Positions 45,695 to 59,111 of a stretch of 64,000 nucleotides of DNA are shown piece after piece. A program made the translations under genes and the position numbers. The notes below the pieces were generated by a model that was not told the DNA's origin, did no database searches, and was given only the letters and a program-made list of their open reading frames with translations. The stretch's first letter is position 1. Every line of letters starts with the position of its first letter. The DNA comes from Rutstroemia sp. NJR-2017a BVV2 (lineage: Eukaryota; Ascomycota; Leotiomycetes; Helotiales; Rutstroemiaceae), in the NCBI GenBank assembly GCA_002946415.1, contig NJPS01000059.1, forward strand, positions 372,001 through 436,000, in the 5' to 3' direction.

Positions 45695-48600
45695 TTATTC
45701 CAACAGCCAGTGTTTGGGATCCTCCTGCGTATGTTTCTTCGACCACAACTCAGCAGTTGCAATTTCTTTCATCTGGGTGTCCTTTCTTGTCTTTCGGATG
45801 ATAGGACCAGCATAGATGTCGCACACAGCTTTATATTCATCCGGTTTGGGAGAAGCAATGAGACTCCACAGACCGTCATCATTTGCCTTAAGCGCAAGTG
45901 CTGATGGAGGTGTCCACATTTTTGTGCGTTGGAACAAACTCTCTAACCTTGTAGCTGAACCTGAATGTCGCGGAGAGTGAGAGGATTTGGACGAAATGAA
46001 AAGCCAATTGATGCTCGTCTCGGGTCTTGAAATAGGTGCGAAAAGTTCGGCGGATTCGAGCTTCTCAAGACCAGCTGGTAAGACGTGAGGGCGACCACTG
46101 CTGTATGCCTTGAGCTCTTTGGCAAAAATATCGGGTATAGAAGCTGACAGCTTTTGCACATTATTCCATGTCCCGGTGTTTTCAATGACATTTGTGCGTG
46201 GACGGGGTATCCACAATTGAGACTCAGGCAATGGCTCCGTTATGAATTGGTCGATCAGCTCGTGAGTTTCCTCCTCTGCCAGGTTATCTTCGAGGGAACT
46301 GGGGGGTGAATGTTTAGTCGCGTTAGATGAACGATTTTCACTGACGATATTTTCAGTAGACAGTTCTTCGATGACCTTTTCCCCAGTAGATGGCGCACTC
46401 GACATCCTCAACCAATCTACCTTCTTTCTCTCGCCACCCTTGCTCGGCACTCCAAATAGTTCTCTCGACTCCAACCTCTCGAGCCCAGTTTTCCTAACAC
46501 TTGAAAATCTCTTGATGGGCCCAAGTACAGTGTCCACATCAGCGAACATATCTGGAATGTCTGCGAGAGCCGTCGACCCAGCCGCCCACATCATAGATTT
46601 GCAAAGGTTGCTGGTTAGAGGCGGAGTCTGCCTTCGGAATAGATGAAATATTCCATCTAGAGATTGGCTAGAGCTGCGAAGCCAGTCTCTTGATACGGAT
46701 TGAATGGGCACGGATTGCCATAGCTCGAAAGATGCAAGGATTGGAAGACGAGAGGAAGATTTGGGAGATCTGCGGGACGTTGAGGATGGTTGAGCCTCAG
46801 GTGATATTACAAATTGAGAGGACGGTGCAGCAGTGGCTGGCCACAGCCCAGTCTTTGTGTATTTTTCGACCTTGGGTGACTTCTGAGACCATAATCTTGC
46901 TTCGCTGCTTGGTTGAGAAATGACAAGTCTGACATGGCCGATGCAGGCAGGATGAACTTCCGCAGTTATCGAAACCATGCTAGTGGTGAAGAATACTGGA
47001 TGAAGGACAGCAGCGTCGTAGCGTCGATCTGATTTGATGATGAACTTGAGGTGCTTAGCAGGCTCACTAATCGTACCGATAGTTCCAGCAGTGATGGCTT
47101 CATTCAGAGCATCTTTCCACATAAAGGAGAAAGTAACTGGACGTTGCAATCTTGGTCTGCCTGCAGAAATAGCTTTTCCTAACGCTGCATTCCAGTCTGC
47201 TATGGTAGCAGTTGGGCGAGAAATTTTCAATCTAGTTCCATGCTGAATTTCAACCACGGTTCGAGCACCTGCTTCTACAGCTTCAGCAAGAGCAAGGTCC
47301 CAGTTCTTTGAGGTTCCAACAGGCCTGGGAAGCCCTGCCAGGATGGCTTCGCTTAGAGCATCGTCCCAGTTAGCACGGAAGGCCATGGCGGGTCTATATT
47401 GATGTCTAATGGCTCTGTAAGAAGCCTTCGCAGTCTTAGCCGATAATGCTGATGGACGGAATTTCCTCATTGGCGCCAACCCTTGGCTAGCTATGGCATT
47501 GTCCTCGAAGATACTACGGGAAGCTAGGACTCTAGACTGTCGAACGGATGAAGGAAGTGTAGGTATTCTCGGTTCCTCTTCCGGACTAGGTATTGGAATT
47601 TTAGACTCTCTAACATCCTTAGACGGTTTCGAAATCAACAGGCGAGTTGGAGCGGCCGATGTGTACTTGGCGGGATCAGCAGGCCCTGTGGCGTCTCTCC
47701 TCATGGCCGATGGTGTTCCTTGTGCAGAGTTTATACTTGTCAGCTGGAGGGATGATGCCTTGGTGCTTGTAGAAGTAATGGATAACGCATCGAATATGTC
47801 AGGGGATGATCGACCCGATGAAGATGTCGAATAAATAGATGGGCTCTTTGGTCTTATCGAAGATTCTGAAATCCAATCGTGACTTTCAGTGCATACTTTC
47901 ATGGGGCTCCAAAGCTTGCAAGACTCCAATATTGCATGATTGATCCTTTCAATTCGCGGTTTGAGCCTCATGTCCAAAGCTGCTGGTTCTAATTCACTTC
48001 GGCGGGATGCTGACTGAGGTGCCCAACTGGCGTATGGACTTTGAGCACCTGACGCGGGGATGATTGCATCTGGCTTCCACAGAGTGTAGCCGCGAGGAGA
48101 ATCATGAATTGGTAACTCAACTTTAGCTTGTGCCACCCAAATCCAGCCATTATTCTCTGGTACACTGGACACTTTTACGCTCCATAAGTTTTGCGAAGCA
48201 AGTTTTGGGAGATCACTCAACACTTTTCGAGGAGGGCGTCTCGTGTCAATGGCTGCAGGCAGACTAGATGTTGAACGGAAATCCCGGCGTTTGGCTTCCA
48301 GTGAGAAAAGCCCTTGTTGATGTTCTTCCTTCGATGCTTGATCTGGCATCCAGGTCATCGCTGCGGTCATAGCAGAGCTTGGTTTGGTCTTTGAATATGT
48401 CATCCAGATTGTCCCACTTTTCTCAGCTATGTCTTCTGCCACTTGCGCGCTCCATAGCTCATTCGTCAGAAGTGTGGGTTGCGAGCCAGATAAAAAGGCC
48501 TTTGATGGATTTCGAGCCGGAATATTATTGAACGATGATAACGTATAGAATTTCCATATGTTGTTCTCGGGTTGTGGCAGACCAAGATTTGATTTGCTGT

Positions 48601-51600
48601 CAGCAAGGCCCTTTTTATTTTGCCAAAGCAGTGATCGATTCCCTGGTACATTGATATTTTTGTCTTGGAAACCAACAAGATTGGCGGGGAAAATACTCTT
48701 GGTGGTCACGGCTACCACATCGCTGGATTCAGCTGCAAGGTCTTCCTCGACATGATACAGCCCTTCGTCTTGGGAGAAAACTATGATGGACTCTTTTGCT
48801 TCTTCGAAATCAAATTCCTCTTCCTCATCATTGTAGTTATCTAGTTCGAAGTAGGAGGCCGAGGTGGCTTCCATGACAGGCTCACCATTGTTGTCTAAGT
48901 CTTCTTCCTCCGAGTCAAAGTATGATATTGAACCATCTTCTTCTTCGTAATTGGACATGGTCTCTTCTAAGTCCATCCTTGGTGGAAGAAGACTGTTCTT
49001 GGATGGAATATTTGTTGACTGAAGAAGCGTTGCAATTTCCCATAAGGTTGTTTCATCAAATTCGTCGTCACTTTCCGAGTCCATGATCTCGTTATCGAGT
49101 TCATCTTCATCATCATAATCATCAAAAAATGAAGATGAGTATTCGTCCAATCCAGATGCGACTTGTCTAGATCCAGCACTCGATGTTGCATTGAGGACTG
49201 GTCCAGCCAGCTGTGATGTGTTGAGGATGTACTGGGGCACCGCCGTGTCGGATCGCTCGCCCCATGGAAACTGGAATATTCCTAGTGTATCACGCTTATT
49301 TGGAAGCGGCTCAGGGTTTTCGACTTTCAAATGTTAGCTCAAATAACAGTTTTATTGAAGATTACGCACCAATGTCTGCCAGCAGAGTCATCCGCTTCGG
49401 CCTCCTCGGCGGCCTCTGGGTCACTGGCCGAGCTTTAACGCTCGATGACCTTGACAAACCAGAACCCCATAATCCTTTGACTACCGTGTTTTGAGGAATT
49501 GCCTTGGGACTTGACCACAAGCTGAAAGTGCTGATCTGCAGGTCATTGTTTCTATGCCGTCGCTTGGGCCTAAGATCCCTTGCAGGAGTTTCAAGTGACT
49601 TTGAACTGGTTTTGGTTACGATTGAAGGTTGCCACAGTTGACCCGCCAGACTCTTTTGTGACATCGGGTAAGGCTGCCATAGAGACCGCACTTCTGTGCC
49701 AGAGAGCACTGGATCATACAGTATGGGAGCTTCCAATTCGTCTTCATCTTCACTCTCCGGTGGTGTAGGACTTCCGAGTTGTGGTTTTCGTGCTGTTGCA
49801 ATCGATAAGAAATTAAGACTAGGCCTACGAGAAATTTCTGGGGCGTTCTCTTCGTAAGACTTCTGGGCTTTCGCGAGACGTTGCCAGATACTAACCCCAG
49901 GGTTTTCTGGAATTAATTCGGGCATCCATGTGGTGGCTGCATTAGTCATTTCGGCCAAGCCGTCCCTACCTTTGGCACGTCGAGATGTATTGCGTGATGG
50001 ACTTTGTGATATGCCCAAAGATGACCGCCTCGAGACGTCATTGCCTGATTCCCCAGGAGGTATCTGAGAGCGTGGTGTCCCGATTGATGATAGAGAATCT
50101 CGGCAGAAATTTCTTTGTAACTTTTGCCAGTCATTTTCCTGTTCGCCCATCTCTCTTTCCAGATTTTCGAGTAGCTTCAGTCTTTCCATGCTATTTTCCG
50201 CACCCAGGGATCCTAGATCGTTGGTAACATCCGGCATCTTCCGAAGCATTGTCCCCAAAGATTCTCGGTTCGAAACTTCTAAGCGACTCAACTGTACATG
50301 AATTTCCTCAAGTGCTTTTGTAGGTGAGTCCAGTGGGGGAGAAGGCTCTGCCGTAAGGATTATCATGGTCTGTCTCCCCCCTCGTCTTGAGTCCAAAAGG
50401 AGAGGTGTTGGCGGCGACAGTCTTCGCGACACATGCTTTGATTTTCGATCCGAAAATGAAGGTAGATCGTCACCAATGCGACGATGCCATGACTTAGGGT
50501 GCACTACTTGATCTGCAAGAATTGTAACATCAGGCAAGAATGATTCTCGACTCTCATTCGTGGTGTTTAGCATAGACTGTCGATGTTCTGCGGAATCCAT
50601 CATAACAATCATAACTTCGTCCCCTTCTCCGTATTCTTCTTTTTGCTGAAGACCTGGCTGATTTTCAACAAGTTGACGTCCAACATTGAAATGAGAACCC
50701 TCTGACAAATCAGCGTAGCTTTCGTAGTCATCTGGAGCAGAAGACTTTTGCACGCCGCGCCGTTCGCTGGAAACTTGCAGACTTTGCTCAAGGCCGATAT
50801 GAAGAATGCTTGTATCCGCCGAACTATGACTTTGAACTAATGTCGTACTGGAACGAATTGTGTCGTGTTTTTGCCTGCCATCTTTGACCAAATGGTTGAT
50901 AGGTTCATCTTGCGACCTCAATATAGCAATCGTTGATCGCTTTGAAGACCTCTTCTCTTGTTGACTAAGCTCCGTGGGACTTCGAGCTGGCGTTTCACTC
51001 AGGAAAACCGACGGTACCCTCGGTAGAGATGGTACAGATGATCGGCGATTATTAATCGAACTTATGCCAGGGGGAGCTGGAAATAGAAACTGTATTTTTT
51101 CATCAACCGTCATACTTTTCGTGTCGTTCGGTAAAAGCCTTGTTAGGTTCGCAGCACTGTACACTGGAGGGGGCTTTGGAAGTGGTGGGAGCTGTGTAGG
51201 ACTGCCTGGATTCGATGCAAAGAAAGACTTCCCGCTGGTGATGGAGGATCCTGATTTGGTTCGTCGATGGTCATTTGCCGTCTCACTTGCGAACATACCA
51301 TTGCTGTTGAACCGCGGGATTGGCCTTGGACGGTGAATGACCGACGCGGATGACTTAAGCTCGGTCGTATAAGAAGTTTCGTCAGAAATCGAAAATACGG
51401 AATCATATTGCGCAGGTCTCTCCTTGATAATTGACTCTACCATTGCAGGATCATTGTAGATTATATTGTTCATGAACATCACCGTCTGTGGAGCGGGCAT
51501 GCTAGGTTGAAATGGCGCAGCATTCCCACGCGCTCGAGGGTTGGACGGTAGGCCGGTCATGGGTCGGATATTTCTCTCATTGAAGTTGTCGGCGCGATTC

Positions 51601-53176
51601 TCAGTCCGCGGTGAACGCCGTCGTACATCTTCACTACCAGGAGACAAAGATGTAGATGTTGACAGTGCTGTTACATGTAGGTTGTCTCTGGGTTGACTCT
51701 GTAATCTTTTCCTGCTCAAAACAGCATCCTTTTTCATCAGATCTTCCGGAGACATAGACGGTGGCAAGGGAACGGCTCTTGGAGTACTGAAAGGGGACTT
51801 TTTGCTAGCAATTGCTCTTCGTTCGCGGTCATTAAGAGCTGCAGTCTCGAGATCAATCGTAGCGATTCGAGCGAAAGGTCGTTCGGCGGAGTCTGCTTCG
51901 GGATTCATCATGGGTTTTGAAATTGCAAGACCACGGATCGAAGATTTGGATTGAGCGTTCGATTGCGCAAAGATAAATCGCTTTGCTGAAGTAGGAGCAT
52001 CCTGAGGCCATCCTGGCGTTTGGGTTCCCGGGGCTAATGCTTGCGACGATGCAGCGAAAATGGAAGAAAATACACCGCCGGAAGCTTGTATCCCCGCATC
52101 TAATGCATGGATCGGGCGGGTAACACTCATCACAGTAGTCTTTCCAGGATCTGCGGCTCCATACTTGGAGTACACTTCTTCTACTGTTATATCACCATCA
52201 GCTCCGATAGGATTTTGTATGATGTTCCGCGATTGAGGTAAAGGACTGGAGAACGGAGAGCGAGCATCAGCAGTCAGAGGGTCTTCACCCTTTTGTAACA
52301 TCAAAGCGTTCGGGAAAATGGTTATAATGCCTTCATAGAAAAATAAGCATTTATTGACCAGTAGAAGATGTGCAAGTTATAATTACCAATGAGTATAAGC
52401 AAGCCATTTGCAGGCGCGACAGTCCTGACGAGCAAAATGATCGAGGCCATACCGAGGAACATAGGTACACTCAGCTATGGGCCATATATTAGTGATAATA
52501 CCAATAACGGAAATTGATCCACCAGACACTTACAGCAGTCCAAACCACGAATCCTGCGATAATAAAAAGCAAAGCTTTACTTTGGGCACGGTGATCTTCA
52601 CGACGGTCGCCAAACATTCCCAATGAGCTCGCTTGTACCAGAAGAAATCCAACGATGATAATGTCCAAAACCAAAACGACAATTGCAGTTGGGAGAACGG
52701 AAGTCTTCGCAACGCATGACGGTGCGAACTCTGGACGCGTGAATCCAACCAATATTCCGCCGGCGATCAATCGAAGAGCCAAAATTCCCTGTAAAATAGC
52801 TCTGACAGCCGTCATCTTCGTTCCATGACCTATTGACCATAATAAAAACTGTTCGATGGCTACTCTTGCCAGTTGATCAAACGCCGTGGAAAAAATCAGT
52901 CCAACTTGACATGTGCCGTTACTCGTTGTCGGTATTAGGAGATCTAAAAAATCGATTTGCGCCCACAGAGCGGAGAAAAGTATGAACAGCACGAGGACCA
53001 GCCTCCGGCCGTCCTTTAGTATAGTCGCCCTATGCCCTTTAAAATATAAGAGAAATGCGCCCGTTGCTGCTTGGAAAAGGATCCCACTGTTGAAATTGTT
53101 AGCATGTAGATTGGCGGTACCTTGGACACTGGGACAGACAATGAGAATGCAGCCGACAAAGTCTGAATATTATCCG
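45695..53176 (-). CDS. giant membrane-anchored protein with repeated Leu-Trp modules
   Basis: Resolved exons are about 53175-52534, 52474-52387, 52330-49370 and 49323-45695, roughly 2,440 residues. The first recognised exon follows a TATTCAG acceptor; the true start lies further upstream (53.2-53.7 kb) and was not resolved. The N-terminal about 270 residues hold some six hydrophobic helices (FVGCILIVCPSVQG, LVLVLFILFSALWAQ, TAIVVLVLDIIIVGFLLVQ, FLGMASIILLVRTV). The remainder is Ser/Pro-rich and probably cytosolic and disordered. It carries at least ten modules of the form (E/K/N/Q)LW-x(12-25)-W (for example ELWSAQV...IWMTYSK, ending ELWSKKHTQEDPKHWLLE) and four copies of NWDxALxEAxxAGxPR near 47.08-47.39 kb, plus an acidic patch. 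I do not recognise the family; function is unknown. Confidence 0.7.
47075..47395 (-). repeat. four degenerate 'NWDxALxEAxxAG' protein repeats
   Basis: Inside the giant protein, four units of about 17 residues (NWDDALSEAILAGLPRP, NWDLALAEAVEAGARTV, DWNAALGKAISAGRPRL, MWKDALNEAITAGTIG) are spaced about 25-35 residues apart. DNA identity is low, so the similarity is held at the protein level. Confidence 0.75.
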
Positions 53177-54967
53177 GGATCGCCATCGTAGCACAATACC
53201 AATAGGAAAAATAATTAATAATTCAAAAGCCCAATCTATGGGTAACGATCAAGAATAGAAAACATGAGCGTTCATTATACCTCTGACTATCCTCTCATAT
53301 TTGCGTTGGACGCCGGCGACAACAACGAATAGTATTAGTTAGAACAAGCAATGAATGGATGAGAGGATGATGGAGCAAGAAAGCATCTAAGCTCAACACC
53401 TAGCCTGCCATGGCCCAGGAAGCATTCTGAATCGAGAGAATACATCAGGAACAAGGTAAGTGCGTTTCTGAAGGGCGATCAGGGCACAGGCATTACTCGA
53501 TCTGGAATAACTCCTCAAAGAAGCGAGGATACAAAAGAGAGCTGCAACGTAAACTCTAACGATGACAGCGGCGGCATTGCGCAAATTCACCGCGCTACTG
53601 CAGAGGTTAACATAAAAGCAAGATGATGATTGGGTGAGAGAAATAAAGCCATGCAATTAGGGTCTAGAAATCTTTGCGTACGGCTGATGTTGACCAGGAG
53701 GTGGTGTTTCAACTGAAACTCCTTGAGTCTCACGACTTCACAAGCATCTGGGAATGTCCACAAAAAATGACCCTTAGTTAAAAGGAATTCCATGACCATT
53801 TCAACGGGAAATAGAACGGTCAATGGTAAGTAAGTAAAAGCTGGGCCATGCTCGGATTCGCGCCAAGTCAAATCTTCGGTTTGAAACGGTCAGGGAAAAC
53901 CATACAGTTACTCTCGACAAACGGATGTCCGTCGGAGTAGAGTGTCTGACGGTGTCATCTGATCTCCCTGAAGGTTTTCGCGTCTTCTCATGTGATTGGC
54001 TTGACATCTTCTTTAGGGACCATAAGGCTGAGGAGAAGGAAAAGAAGAACTGCAGGTTCCGGGTTTGCCAGCTCAAGAATCTTTGAGGGTTTGGTCAGAC
54101 TGTTGACGTAGTAGAGATCTTATGCAGCGCGATAAGGCGACAAGCCGTATCTGTACTATATGCGAAGTACCGCTCTGCAGAAGCAAAGGCCGTGTGTTTT
54201 CATACGATGGAAGACAGCCCTTAGTAGAATCCAAGACGGCGATTAAGCATGTGTGGAACGCACTTTGTGAAGAGCCTCCATGTATATCCAACATATGACA
54301 GGCTAGAGACAGTAGTCGAAGATCAGACTCGGCAGTAGAAGATATACTTCTTGCGGTGTTGTTGTCCAAGCAGGATTGGAGAATCATGCCACAAAGTAAC
54401 TTAAAGTAAAGGTGGATCACAGCACGACGTTGTGCGCAGTGATATTGGCACTTGAATGTGGTTAGGAACACCCTCCTTTCGGACTGATTCTTCGGAGCTT
54501 TAGACATGCACGTGACATAGAAAACGCGCTAGATTTGTGCTGTGAGTCGCGTCTATCATGAGTCCTGGCGTAGATTTATCAAACATCACCCGAATGCGGT
54601 TAGCCACCGCTCTCGAATCTCGGCAAAGAATCCGAACAATCATACGAGACATCAGCCCACTTTCTTCTTTCCACGCTCCATTGGCTTTCCTATCTCAGAT
54701 TATCAGCCTCTAGAATCATTTCTTGACTCTCATCCATAGAAATTCCAAAATACTCATTCCCCAAAGCGCACATCCTTCTCCCCAAGCTCTTGTTCTCGTG
54801 CATGATCGGTCATGATCGGTCATCATTCTACCCAAGAATAATCGCAATCCTTGCTCCGATCTGGCTATTGTCCTCTTTCACTTGCCTGAACTTGACCAGA
54901 ATCAAACCACTTTCTATATTCCACCATAATCAGCCATAAAATACCTCTACAAGTCCCGCCCCTGGCC
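53177..54967. other. upstream region between two divergent genes
   Basis: About 1.8 kb. The left part probably contains 5' exons or the 5' UTR of the giant minus-strand protein: a hydrophobic minus frame at 53393-53656 might be coding, but no consistent splice joins it. The right part is the SREBP promoter. A 144-codon minus frame (54073-54507) starts with ATG but has no recognisable family. Confidence 0.4.
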
Positions 54968-57824
54968 ATGGCTACCAAGATCTCCTCATTCGATCCTACA
55001 TTGTCTGGCATATCAGCCGGTCTTGATTCTACGAATGATTTTGACAACACAGCTGCATTCGCTGATTCACTAGGCCTCCTCGACGAAGATCCTTTTTTCC
55101 CCTGCAACTGGGACGAGGACACTCCACCTTACGACGGCGGTCTGTATTCAACCCCGCTCAATTGGGATCCTCCGATGCCCAAGCAAGAGGAAGAAGTTCA
55201 GAATCTAGGGCCGACATACACAAATATGAACGTACTGACACCGGCGCAACAAGAGAAGTTGCGCAGCATTGCGATGCCTCAACACCTACGCTACCAAAAT
55301 CAAGTTCAAGCACAAACGCAACATAGCCCGAACTCAACCGCCTCCTACAAAAGCAATTCGACTGCATCCCCCGAAGCTATCGATCAAAGTCGCAAACGCA
55401 AGTCCTCCGCCGAAGCCGACGATGACGACGATGACGAATCTGGGAGCCATCATCCTCCAGTTAAGAAGACTGCACACAACATGATAGAAAAACGGTATCG
55501 CACAAATCTCAATGACAAAATTGCTGCTCTACGGGACAGCGTACCAAGTCTACGAATCATGCAGAAGAGTGCGCGTGGTGAGGATACAGCAGACGATAGG
55601 GAGGAACTGCAAGGTTTAACTCCTGCCCACAAACTCAACAAAGCAACTGTGAGTTTCCTGCTTTCTTTTATCATTATGAGCCCATAAATCTGTACATATG
55701 TTGGAATGGTTTGAGAAATGGCTCAATGTCATGCGAGTTTCAAAATCACGCCACAAAGTAGACTTATTGGCTGACCATCCTACATAGGTTCTCTCCAAGG
55801 CTACCGAATACATCCGCCATCTTGAAAAGCGCAACTCGCGACTACAAGATGAGAATGCCCAAATGAAGACTCGCATCAACGCCTTCGAGAAACTTTTTGT
55901 TTCCGGGTCAATGGGCTTTGCACCTATCCAACAACCCATGAATCCGTACCAATTTGCCCCAGATTTCAACACACCAGGCCCATCACCTTCCTCTGATCAA
56001 GGCATGATTCCAGTGCCAGACGACATCCGAAGACTCCACGGGCAGATGTCTCAAGAGACATTTGCCGTCCCCACACAATATAACCACAACCGCCAACCAC
56101 TAGGACCGAACGGCTGGCAAGGAGGGGGTTATTTTGGCAAGCTTATGGTTGGTTCACTTGCTGGTCTAATGATCATGCAAGGCTTCCACGAAGCAGAGCA
56201 AGATACAAACGCTCCTGGTGCGCGGGGTCTTTTGGCTCTACCGGCACATGCCCTCAAGTTTTTCAGTCATCATCTGCATTCAGCTCTAGATTTCCACTTT
56301 CAAGGCTATCACCTTCCCGCCAGCCAGAATATACATTACCTTCAAGTACTCCTGGTTGTTGGTCTAATTATCTATGCATTCCTACCTTCGCTCATGGCTC
56401 CCAAACCCAAATCCAAAGGCCTCAAGGCAGCTCAATTAGCTGCAGCTCCATCTCTGGCCTCGTCTATTCAAGTAAAAAGGCAAGCTTGGCTTACGGCTAT
56501 TCAGACTGTTTGGGTGCCACGTCACAACTTCTTTCTCGAAGCAGCTGCTCTATGTATGAAAGTTGGCAAATTTACTCTTCGAAACCTTGTTGGTTCATCA
56601 CTCTACTCCTGGGTCACGGGTACAACTGAGGAGCAGGAAGTTGCACGAGTCAAGGCCTGGACGATTGCTCTTGACGCACAATTAACCGGCGGAGATGTTG
56701 AAGTTAGCAAAAGCCGCTTGACATTGACTCTCTTGGCTTCTGGTACACTTCCAGATACCCCAGCACGTCTCATGCTCAAAGCATTACACATCCGGGTTCT
56801 GCTATGGGAAATCGGGAACGCATCCTTTGCCGGTCCATACGTTCAAAAGGCCGCGCGGGAATTGGCACGATGGAAGTGGAATGAGGCCAAGCAATTACAA
56901 CAAATCCTCGCACATTCAAAGGAGCAACAGGATCTCACACATTCAAAGGACCAACAGGATGAATTGCCTGATTACATGGCTACTATACTGGAGCAAAAAT
57001 GTGATGATGTTCTAGTAGATGCAATTGTGCAACGCGCATACAATCTTGCTTGGAACCTGCCAACTACCAACAACACCGAAGTCAACTGTGGCATGGACAG
57101 AGTCGTGGAAGATTTTGCTATCCGTAGTCCTCTGGATGCTGTTGCAGCTTGGTGGTCAAGTCTTACACTCCACAGAGCTTTGGCGAAAAGTCTTGGTGCA
57201 GAGGGCGAAGAAGCTGCTACTTCTGAATCTATCCGTGATGAAATTGATATTTCTATCAAAACTGCACCTCCTGGATCGACTGCTCAAATTCGTGCTCTGG
57301 TAGCGCGTGCCGTTCTTGTTAAAGACAAGCGCGGGCAGAGCATTGCCATTGCTCTCAAGGCCCTCGGTGTTGGACAGCAAAAGGCTCCCATTCAATCAAA
57401 TGTCAATATCAAAACATCAATCACTAATCTACCGGACATCCAAACCTCCATGTATTGCGCAATGGCACTTGCTCATTTGGAACGATTCCCAATGCCCGGC
57501 AACCCCGAAATAGCTCCCAAGATCATCAACACTATCGTACCAGCCAACCTTACATTACTCGGTTTTACGGCGATGTTCAAGTTGGTTGAAAAAATGCACG
57601 AGCATACACTTATTGCATCTACGTGTGCTAGTGCACTGGAAAAGTTCGCAGGCAATCTAAGAATCTGGATCGGCGGGAAGGAAGGTGAGAAGAGTGGTTT
57701 GGAAACGGAGCTCAAGAAGGAGATGGTGGAGAAGTGCTTAATGATCACAGCACAAGCTGTTGGCATGGAAAAGGATGCTGGTTATGAAACCATGAGCGAT
57801 GATGGAGATAGTGAGGGCTGTTAG
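54968..57824 (+). CDS. srbA: SREBP / SrbA-like bHLH transcription factor with two membrane helices
   Basis: Exons 54968-55648 and 55788-57824 flank a 139-bp intron (GTGAGT donor, ACATAG acceptor) and give 905 residues. An acidic N-terminal activation region ([20 protein letters not shown]) precedes a basic helix-loop-helix at about 168-260 ([20 protein letters not shown], then [16 protein letters not shown]). The Tyr in EKRYR is the SREBP-specific residue that lets the protein bind sterol response elements. Two membrane helices follow ([15 protein letters not shown] near 345 and [16 protein letters not shown] near 412), then a helical C-terminal domain like DUF2014. In A. fumigatus SrbA the precursor sits in the ER and is cleaved under low oxygen or sterol to activate ergosterol, iron and hypoxia genes. 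No SCAP gene is nearby. Confidence 0.9.
56911..56964 (+). repeat. 27-bp imperfect tandem duplication in the SREBP-like gene
   Basis: Two adjacent 27-bp units encode HSKEQQDLT and HSKDQQDEL in the C-terminal region. The unit is in frame and appears as a small charged insertion between helices. Confidence 0.7.
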
Positions 57825-58564
57825 ATGATTACTTTCATCCCTCAAATGGATCTTCATTTCTTTTTGGTCTGTTATTCAGAGGAGTTTTATTTTTATTTTA
57901 TTTTTTTGAAAAAAGAAAAACAAAATCTCTTGTTTCGAAAGCGGCGTCTGCTGATTAAGAAAAAGGTGTCATCTTTCATTTTCGTTTTTTTGTTAACCTG
58001 CAGACATGGAATGGATGGATGGATGGATACCAGGGTTTGAGCATCTTTCTTAGGGCATTTCATTGAAAAGGAAGCGGGCGTTTGCGGTCAAGATATCCAC
58101 GAAGATTTTCTGGTTCAGATGCCAAATAATAGAGCAATTTTTGGCACTGCGTTGCTTTGGTTTTCGATAGAAGCATAGGCTCTGGTTGAACAAAATTCCC
58201 ACCTCGATCGGTAGTTGTCTTTTCCACAGTATTCAATTCTGCTTGACTGTCTTGCTTCGAGAGACCAATCTCTCTTTAGGAGACGTGAGCATACAGCGGA
58301 TTACTAGCATTCACAATGATAGCACCCGAGAAATCTCTAGTCATCCCTTTCTTTCCCTCCTTCATTCAAGCTCAAGATTCTTTCAATGCTACATATTTCT
58401 CCTATTTCTCCTTCTCCCACTGCAAAATCCCGAGATATCCCCCCACTCGGCCGGCCATGCATGTGTACGGAGGTACTCAAAATAAAATAAAAGACCCGCA
58501 ACTTTAGCATTCTCCACGATCTCACCCAGCATTTCCGGTCCATCTCCGTTAAGATACCCGCACC
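57825..58564. other. 3' flank of the SREBP-like gene, intergenic
   Basis: T-rich DNA with long T runs (57870-58000) and a GGAT tetranucleotide run (58012-58028). Plus frames here (57825-58040, 58186-58485) look like chance. It probably contains the SREBP 3' UTR. Confidence 0.45.
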
Positions 58565-58990
58565 CTTATCGCCCAATCAGCAGAGGGGGGCCGTTAAATG
58601 CAGCCAATGGGCGTGGGTTTTGTTTTGCTTATCGGCTGTGATAAGGATTTGAATAACGCGAACGGCTTTCATGATTGCCTCCCGTGTACGGAGATCCTAG
58701 GTAAGGTGCGCCCGAGGAAATACTGAGGCGTGATAAGGGTTGGGAAGGGGAAAGAGAAAGGGAATGGTGTTTTTCCGAGGGGATGGGATGGAGATGGTGA
58801 GACAGGTGGGTGAGTGGCTAGGAGGTACGGTGGTAGGTCTTCGTCTTTTCTTATGATGTGATACTGGCTGGCTGTATGGGATATGTAGAAATAGATGGTT
58901 TAGTGCGTGGTTGGTGGTTTTATCTGCTCTTCGAAAAATTCTGTTCCTGTTCTTGTTTGTTTTTTTGTTTCTCTTGCGTTCAAGGATAAG
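58565..58990 (+). promoter_or_regulatory. GATA-site cluster upstream of nitrite reductase
   Basis: Five GATAAG cores lie in the 550 bp before the nitrite reductase ATG: CTTATC at 58565 and 58628, GATAAG at 58640, 58732 and 58985. The pair at 58628 and 58640 forms an inverted repeat. Such sites are bound by AreA/Nit-2 GATA factors during nitrogen derepression, which fits the gene. A NirA/Nit-4 site was not clearly found. Confidence 0.65.
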
Positions 58991-59111
58991 TGAAATTGCG
59001 GTGCGGTGGGTGTATTCTATTCACCTTTTATATCTAACTGCACTCGACGACGATACGTGTACTGTGGCGGGAATAAGTGATTTGCGTTGAGGATAGGAAA
59101 ATACAGTAGAT

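Noticed and set aside
47493..47834. Plus-strand frames inside the giant minus-strand gene
   Set aside because: They are shadows of the long Ser-rich minus frame, which carries the repeated modules.
53104..53187. ATG at about 53187 as start of the giant Trp-repeat protein
   Set aside because: Its frame (MAIPDN...) differs from the membrane-helix frame and no phase-compatible splice joins them; the real exon follows the TATTCAG acceptor.
54073..54507. 144-codon minus-strand frame with ATG
   Set aside because: Could be a real orphan gene, but no family, signal peptide or splice evidence; kept out for lack of support.
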